Shown here: positions 58,756 to 64,000 of the stretch, piece by piece
Position numbering within the stretch: the stretch's first letter is position 1
Layout of the letters: every line of letters starts with the position of its first letter
Assembly: GCA_041659285.1 (NCBI GenBank)
Contig: JBAZYO010000004.1
Coordinates: 384,601-448,600, forward strand
Direction of reading: 5' to 3'
Source: Vicinamibacterales bacterium
Lineage (GTDB): Bacteria > Acidobacteriota > Vicinamibacteria > Vicinamibacterales > UBA2999
Length of the DNA stretch: 64,000 nt
Made by a program: the position numbers and the translations under genes
Notes under the pieces: generated by a model
What the model saw: the letters and a program-made list of their open reading frames with translations, nothing else
What the model was told of the DNA's origin: nothing
The model's database searches: none

Positions 58756-59541
58756 ATGCCTGCCGCGCTGACAATCGCGGGATCCGACTCAGGGGCTGGC
58801 GCCGGCATTCAGGCCGACCTCAAGACCTTTGCGGCACACGGCGTCTACGGCACGTGCGCGATTACGGCCCTGACGGCCCAAAACACCCTGGGCGTGACCG
58901 GCATCCACGTCGTGCCAGACGACTTCGTCACCGCCCAAATCGAGGCGGTGGCCGGCGACTTCGGCTGCCAGGCGGTGAAAACCGGCATGCTCGCCACCTC
59001 GCAAATCGTCGAGGCGGTGGCCGCGGCGGTCGAATCGTTCGACCTGCCGAACCTCGTGGTTGACCCGGTGATGGTCGCCAAGAGCGGCGACCACCTGCTC
59101 GACGACGAGGCGGTGCACGCCCTCCGCTGGACCCTCCTCCGCCTGGCGCGGGTGGTCACTCCGAACATCCCCGAGGCCGAGGTGCTGGCCAAGATGGAGG
59201 TGCGCACCGTGGACGACATGCGCGAGGCGGCCCGCCGCATCGCCACGTTCAAGCCGGGCGCGGTGGTGATCAAGGGCGGGCACCTCGCGGGACCCCAGGT
59301 GATCGACCTGCTCTTCGAGAACGGCGAATTCCACGAGTTCGTGGGCCCTCGCATCGAGGGCCGCAACACTCACGGCACCGGCTGCACCTTTGCCGCCGCC
59401 ATCGCCGCGCACCTGGCCCTGGGCGGGGAGCTGAAGGACGCGGTGCGGGAGGCCAAGGCCTACGTGGCGGGCGCGATGAGTCCGGGGATTCCCCTGGGCC
59501 GCGGTCACCGGCCGCTCGACCATTTCTGGAAGCTATACTGA
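58756..59541 (+). CDS. thiD: hydroxymethylpyrimidine/phosphomethylpyrimidine kinase
   Basis: A 261-aa ribokinase-fold kinase that phosphorylates HMP twice in thiamine synthesis. LTIAGSDSGAGAGIQADLKT, TALTAQNTLGV, VVDPVMVAKSG, VVIKGGHL and NTHGTGCTFAAAIAA (anion hole and catalytic Asp region) are all intact. An in-frame ATG at 58735 would overlap bioY. The moaE start follows the stop directly. Confidence 0.93.
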   Translation: MPAALTIAGSDSGAGAGIQADLKTFAAHGVYGTCAITALTAQNTLGVTGIHVVPDDFVTAQIEAVAGDFGCQAVKTGMLATSQIVEAVAAAVESFDLPNLVVDPVMVAKSGDHLLDDEAVHALRWTLLRLARVVTPNIPEAEVLAKMEVRTVDDMREAARRIATFKPGAVVIKGGHLAGPQVIDLLFENGEFHEFVGPRIEGRNTHGTGCTFAAAIAAHLALGGELKDAVREAKAYVAGAMSPGIPLGRGHRPLDHFWKLY

Positions 59542-60024
59542 ATGGCTGTCATGGCCGCGCCCACCGCAATCACGACGACGCCGCTCGATGCTGACGCCCT
59601 CGTGCGCGCGCTCGACGTCACCGGCATCGGCGCCGTGACGACGTTCATCGGGCTGGTTCGCGACCACAACCTGGGACGGCGCGTGCTGCACCTCGAGTAC
59701 GAGGCCTACGAGCCGCTGGCGTTGCGCGGCCTGGACCTGATCGTGCAGGAAGCGGCGGAGCGATGGCCGTCGGCGCGGCTGGCCATCCACCACCGGATCG
59801 GGCGCCTGGAGATTGGCGAGGCCAGCGTGGCCATTGCCGCTGCCTCGCCGCACCGGGCCGACGCGTTTTCGGCGTCGCGGTATGCGATCGAGCGCATCAA
59901 GCAGATCGTGCCGATCTGGAAGCACGAGTACTTCGAGGGTGGCGACGTGTGGATTGAGGGCGCCACCGCCGACCCCGACAACGCGGAGGCGCGCGCGCGG
60001 GCGCTGAAGATCGCATGCGCGTGA
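59542..60024 (+). CDS. moaE: molybdopterin synthase catalytic subunit
   Basis: A 160-aa MoaE: GAVTTFIGLVRDHNLGRRVL, LEYEAYEPLALRGL, IHHRIGRLEIGEASVAIAA, SRYAIERIKQIVPIWKHEYF. The Lys residues in the IKQIVPIWKHE stretch bind substrate and the MoaD tail. It overlaps moaD by 10 bp, so the two subunits are coupled. Confidence 0.92.
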   Translation: MAVMAAPTAITTTPLDADALVRALDVTGIGAVTTFIGLVRDHNLGRRVLHLEYEAYEPLALRGLDLIVQEAAERWPSARLAIHHRIGRLEIGEASVAIAAASPHRADAFSASRYAIERIKQIVPIWKHEYFEGGDVWIEGATADPDNAEARARALKIACA

Positions 60025-60260
60025 CCATCCGGCTGTTCGCGCGCTTGCGGGACATTGCCGGCGCCGGCGAGTTGTCGCGGGAAGCGCACCCCGGCGCCAC
60101 GGTCGGCGCGGTGTGGGCGGCGCTGGTCACGGAGTATCCGGAACTGTCGCCGTATGAAAAGTCGATTTCGTGCGCGGTCAACGCCGACTATTCGCGCTTT
60201 GCCGCCACGGTGGCAGACGGCGACGAGATCGCGTTCCTGCCACCAGTCTCTGGCGGGTAG
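60015..60260 (+). CDS. moaD: molybdopterin synthase sulfur carrier subunit
   Basis: An 81-aa beta-grasp protein ending in PPVSGG, the di-glycine tail that carries the thiocarboxylate. IRLFARLRDIAGAGEL and EIAFLPPVSGG are typical of MoaD. It is the canonical partner of the overlapping moaE; the MoaD-like protein at 16281 is a separate paralogue. Confidence 0.92.
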   Translation: MRVTIRLFARLRDIAGAGELSREAHPGATVGAVWAALVTEYPELSPYEKSISCAVNADYSRFAATVADGDEIAFLPPVSGG

Positions 60261-60303
60261 ATTTGCGGCCGCCCATAAAGGGGGGCCCTACGAGAAATGC
60301 CCG

Positions 60304-60370
60304 TGTAGGGCACCCCTGTTAGGGGTGCCGGCGACCTCTGTAGGGCACTCCTTTTAGGGGTGCCGGCGAC
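60304..60370 (+). repeat. two tandem 35-bp hairpin repeats
   Basis: Two direct copies of about 35 bp starting TGTAGGGCAC. Each contains a hairpin: GGCACCCCT-gtt-AGGGGTGCC (60309-60329) and a copy with one arm mismatch (60344-60364). They end just before the prfA ribosome site. BIME-like, or a terminator for moaD transcription. Confidence 0.85.
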
Positions 60371-60376
60371 AAGGAG
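60371..60376 (+). promoter_or_regulatory. ribosome binding site of prfA
   Basis: AAGGAG directly follows the second hairpin repeat and is 8 nt from the TTG at 60385. It supports that rare start codon. Confidence 0.75.
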
Positions 60377-60384
60377 CAGTTGTT

Positions 60385-61461
60385 TTGTTCGAGAAGCTCG
60401 AAACCGTCGAAGGCAAGTACGAGGAGCTGATGGCGTCGCTCGGCACCACCGCGGTGCAAAGCGACCCCAACGAGTTCCGCAAGCAATCGAAAGCGCTGGC
60501 GGAGATCGAGGAGCTGGTCCAGAGTTACCGCGAGTACAGGGCGGTGACGCAGGAGATTGCCAATACCGAAGAGATGATCAAGGGCGGCGATCCCGAGATG
60601 CGCGATCTCGCCCTTGAGGAGCTCAACGACCTCAACAGCCGGAAGGAACGCCTCTCCGACCAGATCAAGATCCTGCTCGTGCCCAAGGATCCCAATGACG
60701 ACCGCAACGTCATGGTGGAAATCCGCGCCGGCACCGGCGGCGAGGAGGCCGCGCTGTTTGCGGGCGAGCTGTATCGCGCCTACACCCGCTACGCGGAGCG
60801 GCAGCGCTGGAAGATCGAGCTGATGTCGCTCAGCGAGGCCGACAAGGGCGGCGTCAAGGACGTGGTCGTCAGCATCGAGGGCAAGGGCGCCTACAGCAAG
60901 CTGAAGTACGAAAGCGGCGTGCACCGTGTGCAGCGCGTGCCGGCCACCGAGGCCAGCGGCCGCATCCACACCTCGGCGGCGACCGTCGCGGTGCTGCCGG
61001 AAGCCGACGAAGTGGACATCCAGATCCACGAGAAGGATTTGCGCATCGACACCTTCTGCTCGAGCGGCCCCGGCGGCCAGAGCGTGAACACCACCTACTC
61101 CGCCGTGCGCATCACCCACATTCCCACTGGCACGGTCGTGTCGCAGCAGGACGAGAAGTCGCAGGTCAAGAACCGCGCCAAGGCGATGAAAGTCCTGCGC
61201 AACCGCCTCTACGAGGCGGAGATGCAGAAGCAGCACGACGCGATTGCCAAGGACCGCAAGAGCCAGGTCGGAACCGGCGATCGTTCCGAGAAGGTCCGCA
61301 CCTACAACTTCCCGCAGAGCCGCGTCACCGATCACCGCATCAACTACACGACCCACCAGTTGCAGGGCGTGATGGACGGCAACCTGGACGAGCTGATCGA
61401 CGCGCTCTCGACCTACTACACCGCCGAGAAGCTCCGCGAAGTGACGCAGAGCGGTCAGTGA
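60385..61461 (+). CDS. prfA: peptide chain release factor 1
   Basis: RF1, 358 aa, ends translation at UAA and UAG. The codon-reading tripeptide is PAT in RVPATEASGRIH, and the peptidyl-transferase motif GGQ lies in GPGGQSVNTTYSAVRITH, whose Gln is methylated by PrmC. Starts with TTG behind AAGGAG. Overlaps prmC by 4 bp in the conserved prfA-prmC order. Confidence 0.96.
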   Translation: MFEKLETVEGKYEELMASLGTTAVQSDPNEFRKQSKALAEIEELVQSYREYRAVTQEIANTEEMIKGGDPEMRDLALEELNDLNSRKERLSDQIKILLVPKDPNDDRNVMVEIRAGTGGEEAALFAGELYRAYTRYAERQRWKIELMSLSEADKGGVKDVVVSIEGKGAYSKLKYESGVHRVQRVPATEASGRIHTSAATVAVLPEADEVDIQIHEKDLRIDTFCSSGPGGQSVNTTYSAVRITHIPTGTVVSQQDEKSQVKNRAKAMKVLRNRLYEAEMQKQHDAIAKDRKSQVGTGDRSEKVRTYNFPQSRVTDHRINYTTHQLQGVMDGNLDELIDALSTYYTAEKLREVTQSGQ

Positions 61462-62297
61462 CCCTCCGCCAGCACCTCATCGCGGCCAAGGCCCGCCTGG
61501 TCGCCGCCGGCATCGAGCCGTCCGAGGCCGCGCGCGACGTGCTGCTGCTGGCCCGGCATGTGCTCGGCTGGGACCGCGCGACGCTCCACGCGCGAGACAC
61601 CGATCCGCCTCCGGCTGGATTTGACGCCGTCTACGACGCCGCCATCGAGCGGCGGACGCATCGCGAACCGATCGCCTACATCACCGGCGTCCAGGAGTTC
61701 TGGAACCGCGACTTCGTGGTGTCGCCGGCGGTGCTCATCCCACGCCCGGAAACCGAGCTGATCATCGAGGAAGCGCTGTCGACCGTGTTCGGCCGCGCCG
61801 CCGACATCGGCACCGGCAGCGGCTGCCTGGCGGTCACGCTCGCCGCTGAAGTTCCGCGCGCGCGCATCGTCGCCACCGACATCTCGGCGCCGGCACTCGA
61901 CGTGGCGCGGGCGAACGCACAGCGGCACGGCGTCGCCGAGCGCGTGGAGTTCCGGGAGACACGCTACCTCGATGGCGTCGACGGCCCGTTCGATCTGATC
62001 GTCTCGAACCCGCCGTACGTGACGGACGACGAGCACGCGGCGCTCGCGCCGGAGGTGCACGATTTCGAACCGCGGTCGGCCCTCGCCGCGGGCCCCGACG
62101 GGCTGAATGACATTCGCGAAGTGCTGTCCGCGGCGGCCAGCGCCCTGCGTTCGGGCGGCGTGCTGCTGATGGAGATCGGCCACCGCCAGGCAGACGCCGT
62201 CCAGGCCCTGGTCGCATCGACACCGTCGCTGGCGCTGGTTCGCATCAGTCCAGATCTGCAAGGCATCCCCCGCATCGTCGTCGCGCAACGCCTTTAG
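61458..62297 (+). CDS. prmC: peptide chain release factor N5-glutamine methyltransferase
   Basis: A 279-aa SAM-dependent enzyme that methylates the Gln of the release-factor GGQ motif. ADIGTGSGCLAVTLA (motif I), IVATDISAPALDVARANAQ, and the substrate-binding NPPY in IVSNPPYVTDDE; LIPRPETELIIE is also typical. The GTG start overlaps the prfA stop. Confidence 0.95.
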   Translation: MTLRQHLIAAKARLVAAGIEPSEAARDVLLLARHVLGWDRATLHARDTDPPPAGFDAVYDAAIERRTHREPIAYITGVQEFWNRDFVVSPAVLIPRPETELIIEEALSTVFGRAADIGTGSGCLAVTLAAEVPRARIVATDISAPALDVARANAQRHGVAERVEFRETRYLDGVDGPFDLIVSNPPYVTDDEHAALAPEVHDFEPRSALAAGPDGLNDIREVLSAAASALRSGGVLLMEIGHRQADAVQALVASTPSLALVRISPDLQGIPRIVVAQRL

Positions 62298-62342
62298 CAC
62301 CGGCACTTGTGGCACCTCGGGCACCCGAGGCACCATAGCTTC

Positions 62343-62684
62343 ATGAGTTGCCTGTTCTGCAAGATCATCGCCGGCGAGATCCCGGCGTCGAAGGTCTACG
62401 AAGACGATGAGCTGATCGCCTTCAACGACATCAACCCGCAAGCGCCCATGCACGTGCTGGTCGTGCCCAAGCGCCACGTGGCGACGCTCAACGATCTGTC
62501 AGCCACCGACGACGGGCTGGTCGGGGCGATGGTGCGGAGGGCGGCGGCGATTGCCAAAGACAGGGGGGTTGACGGGCCCGGCTATCGCACCGTGTTCAAC
62601 TGCAACGCGCAGGCGGGCCAGACGGTGTTCCATCTCCACCTGCACGTGCTCGGCGGCAGGACCATGACCTGGCCTCCAGGCTAG
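62343..62684 (+). CDS. histidine triad (HIT/HINT) nucleotide-binding protein
   Basis: A 113-aa HINT-type protein from the ATG at 62343: CLFCKIIAGEIPASKVYEDD, MHVLVVPKRHVATLNDL and the triad HLHLHVLGGR. The N-terminal Cys-x-x-Cys resembles zinc-binding HINT forms. It hydrolyses nucleoside phosphoramidates in characterised cases. It ends about 100 bp before the integron-like core site. Confidence 0.9.
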   Translation: MSCLFCKIIAGEIPASKVYEDDELIAFNDINPQAPMHVLVVPKRHVATLNDLSATDDGLVGAMVRRAAAIAKDRGVDGPGYRTVFNCNAQAGQTVFHLHLHVLGGRTMTWPPG

Positions 62685-62783
62685 CAGCAGAATTCGCCAC
62701 CGCTTGGCCCGGGCGGCCCGGCAGATTCTGCATTCTTGAGTAGAATCATCGGCGCAGCGGCCGCCGCGGGTGAGCCGCAATGC

Positions 62784-62790
62784 GTTAGCC
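62784..62790 (+). other. GTTAGCC core recombination site (left cassette boundary)
   Basis: GTTAGCC fits the integron core GTTRRRY. The preceding GCCGCGGGTGAGCCGCAATGC resembles the 3' half of an attC site (compare the complete site at 63362), but its 5' partner is not apparent, so it could be a decayed attC or an attI-like site. Confidence 0.45.
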
Positions 62791-62847
62791 CTTCGGAAAG
62801 CGGAACCGAAACTTGACCAACGGAATAGGTACTGCCACTCTTCACCT

Positions 62848-63036
62848 ATGACGCAAGCAGCCAAACGCGCGATCGACACCATCGAGGCGCTCGCACCCGC
62901 TGAGCGGCAAGAAGTGCTGGCCGAATTGTTGCGGAGGGCGGCCCAGTCGGATCATGACCTCCCGACAGACGACGATCTCATCGGGTTGGCCGACCAGGTC
63001 TTTCTCGACCTCGAAGGACACGAAGCCGGTCAGTGA
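62848..63036 (+). CDS. putative antitoxin of the MazF-type pair
   Basis: A 62-aa helical, acidic protein (IDTIEALAPAERQEVLAELL then LPTDDDLIGLADQVFLDLE), like small antitoxins found directly upstream of PemK/MazF toxins. ATG at 62848 is the first with a protein-like N-terminus. It ends 1 bp before the toxin start, so the two are coupled. Confidence 0.65.
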   Translation: MTQAAKRAIDTIEALAPAERQEVLAELLRRAAQSDHDLPTDDDLIGLADQVFLDLEGHEAGQ

Positions 63037-63037
63037 C

Positions 63038-63367
63038 ATGGCGGCGCGGGGCGAGGTATGGCTCGTCGATTTGGGCATGACCTCGAAGGTGCGGCCCGCA
63101 CTGGTGATCAGCGTGCCACCAACCGATGCAGACCGCGCCTTAGTTACCCTGGTGCCGCATACCACGAGTGTTCGCCAGTCCGGATTCGAGGCCGCGATCC
63201 CCGTCGGGTTTCTCAAGGCGGGCGCCTTCGACGCGCAGGGGTTGGTCACGGTACCGCCGGTGCGGCTATTGCGAAGACTCGGCAAGTTGTCGGATGCACA
63301 ACTGTTGCAGGTTGAAAGATCCGTATGCGCGTGGCTGGGTCTCAAGCCCACACCGTCCGAGGGCTAA
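63038..63367 (+). CDS. PemK/MazF-family toxin (mRNA interferase)
   Basis: A 109-aa MazF-fold protein: ARGEVWLVDLGMTSKVRPAL, VTLVPHTTSVRQSGFEAAIP and LVTVPPVRLLRRLGKLSDAQL. The N-terminal GEVWLVD and PAL segments carry the catalytic Arg/Thr region of ribosome-independent RNases. The stop TAA lies within the 5' end of the attC-like site, as is usual in cassettes. Confidence 0.85.
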   Translation: MAARGEVWLVDLGMTSKVRPALVISVPPTDADRALVTLVPHTTSVRQSGFEAAIPVGFLKAGAFDAQGLVTVPPVRLLRRLGKLSDAQLLQVERSVCAWLGLKPTPSEG

Positions 63368-63449
63368 CAACGGTCTGGAGCCGACGGCGTTCAACTCTTG
63401 GCCAGTTGGCGCAGCGCTGATCCGCCGCGGCTCAGACCGAACGTTAGGC
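63362..63449 (+). other. attC-like integron recombination site
   Basis: An 88-bp site with outer core boxes GGCTAAC (63362) and GTTAGGC (63443). Inner arms at 63371-63389 and 63423-63439 pair perfectly over 17 bp apart from two unpaired bases (about 63378 and 63384) on one arm, which is the extrahelical-base pattern of attC. A variable loop of about 33 bp joins them. Confidence 0.75.
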
Positions 63450-63534
63450 CGTCAATCAGACTGGAGATCGGAATTGAACGAGCAGCCGTTCTAACTGCGG
63501 GTGCCGGCGGCGAATTCGACTCACAAGGGAGGAA

Positions 63535-64000
63535 ATGAAGCGTACTGGCCTCATCGTGACGGCATTGCTTATTCTGTACGTCTCCCCCCGCCTGCCGGCC
63601 CAATCGGGCGCCGAGCCACGCGAGGACCGTTCACGCCACCGCGAGGGCTTTGTGACCTCTGAGCGGGTACGACTGCACTACCTCGACTGGGGTGGGGTGG
63701 GGCCAAACCTCGTGTTCTTGACGGGATTCGGGAGCACGGCTCATGACTTCGATAAACTAGCCGACCATTTCGCATCACGCTTCCGCGTAGTTGCGATCAC
63801 GCGTCGCGGCCGTTCACCATCAGACGAACCAGCCGGTGGCTACGACCTGGCACACCTCACTGCAGATGTGAAAGCTGTCATGGATGGACTCTCGGTCGAC
63901 CGGGTTCACCTCGTGGGCCACTCGATGGCGGGCACCGAGATGATGCAGTTCGCACGGTTGTATCCAGAGCGTGTGTTGGCGATGGTGTTCATCGATGCTG
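63535..64000 (+). CDS. exported alpha/beta hydrolase (partial, 3' end beyond window)
   Basis: About 155 codons from the ATG at 63535 behind a strong GGGAGGAAATG site. Signal peptide MKRTGLIVTALLILYVSPRL, then YLDWGGVGPNLVFLTGFGST (oxyanion region), VVAITRRGRSPSDEPAGGYD and the nucleophile elbow GHSMAG (Ser). Base composition looks less GC-biased than its neighbours, and the gene follows an attC-like site, so it may be the next cassette. Confidence 0.8.
   Translation, partial: MKRTGLIVTALLILYVSPRLPAQSGAEPREDRSRHREGFVTSERVRLHYLDWGGVGPNLVFLTGFGSTAHDFDKLADHFASRFRVVAITRRGRSPSDEPAGGYDLAHLTADVKAVMDGLSVDRVHLVGHSMAGTEMMQFARLYPERVLAMVFIDA

Larger units (their letters stand above)
62785..63443 (+). mobile_element. 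integron gene cassette carrying a MazEF-type toxin-antitoxin pair
   Basis: A 659-bp unit bounded by two GTTRRRY core sites, with two genes reading in cassette orientation and a complete attC-like site at its 3' end. Size, tight spacing to the site, and toxin-antitoxin cargo all fit chromosomal cassettes. No integrase gene is visible in the window. Confidence 0.65.

Noticed and set aside
62685..64000. Integron integrase
   Set aside because: No tyrosine-recombinase motif is visible on either strand in the last 1.3 kb; it could lie outside the window.

Overview
The window is a GC-rich, gene-dense bacterial chromosome segment, most likely from the Acidobacteriota (Vicinamibacteria-like). The best taxonomic evidence is a PadR regulator followed by two permeases of the 'Acidobacterial duplicated orphan permease' (ADOP) type, with a third ADOP-like permease 10 kb on. 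Futalosine-route menaquinone genes, many secreted lipoproteins, PQQ-type propellers and a TonB receptor fit the same lineage. Most genes are housekeeping or ordinary accessory genes. Many are packed with ATGA/GTGA start-stop overlaps.

Layout. 1-6.7 kb (minus): an AddAB-like helicase-nuclease pair behind a secreted protein of unknown function; three DnaA-box-like sites lie upstream. 6.9-9.2 kb: small protein, type II L-asparaginase, Tat-type haloacetate-dehalogenase-like hydrolase. 9.3-16.1 kb: a pentose-leaning block (GH127 arabinofuranosidase, aldose epimerase, eukaryote-type xylulokinase), a methyltransferase and a 5'-3' exonuclease. 16.1-19.8 kb: cruciform repeat, MoaD-like protein with a BNR propeller, cupredoxin lipoprotein, fatty-acid-hydroxylase-like enzyme, then tRNA-Ala(GGC). 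19.9-27.9 kb: catalytically dead HtrA-like protein, AlkZ-related protein, sugar dehydrogenase, BlaI/BlaR1-type pair, cytochrome-PQQ dehydrogenase. 28-31.3 kb: small membrane protein, double-domain KaiC and hybrid histidine kinase. 31.9-33.3 kb: mqnB-mqnD. 33.3-38.6 kb: Gfo/Idh oxidoreductase, fluoride channel, cytochrome-like protein, TonB receptor, remnant of a YeeE/YedE transporter.

38.5-45.2 kb is the most structured region: a four-helix-bundle gene and the ADOP pair are each bracketed by inverted arrays of an 8-9 bp GATTTGGG-type repeat, with PadR and its two operator palindromes between them. 45.2-48.1 kb: secreted proteins, a matrixin protease with a duplicated C-terminal module, and MocA. 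48.2-49.5 kb: cold-shock protein with a long structured leader, YdcF-like protein, tRNA-Sec and a partial copy of the tRNA 3' end. 49.5-54.8 kb (minus): fumarase, ErpA, a Fur-rubrerythrin fusion, PHP phosphoesterase, degenerate ABC-type protein and HAD hydrolase, reading toward tRNA-Sec. 54.8-62.7 kb: ADOP-like permease, exported methyltransferase, BioY, ThiD, MoaE-MoaD, prfA-prmC, HIT protein.

The last 1.3 kb looks like an integron cassette array: a MazEF-type toxin-antitoxin pair lies between a GTTAGCC core site and a complete attC-like site with paired arms and two extrahelical bases, followed by the start of an alpha/beta hydrolase gene. No integrase is visible. This cassette, the Fur-rubrerythrin fusion and the inverted GATTTGGG arrays are the items most worth following up.
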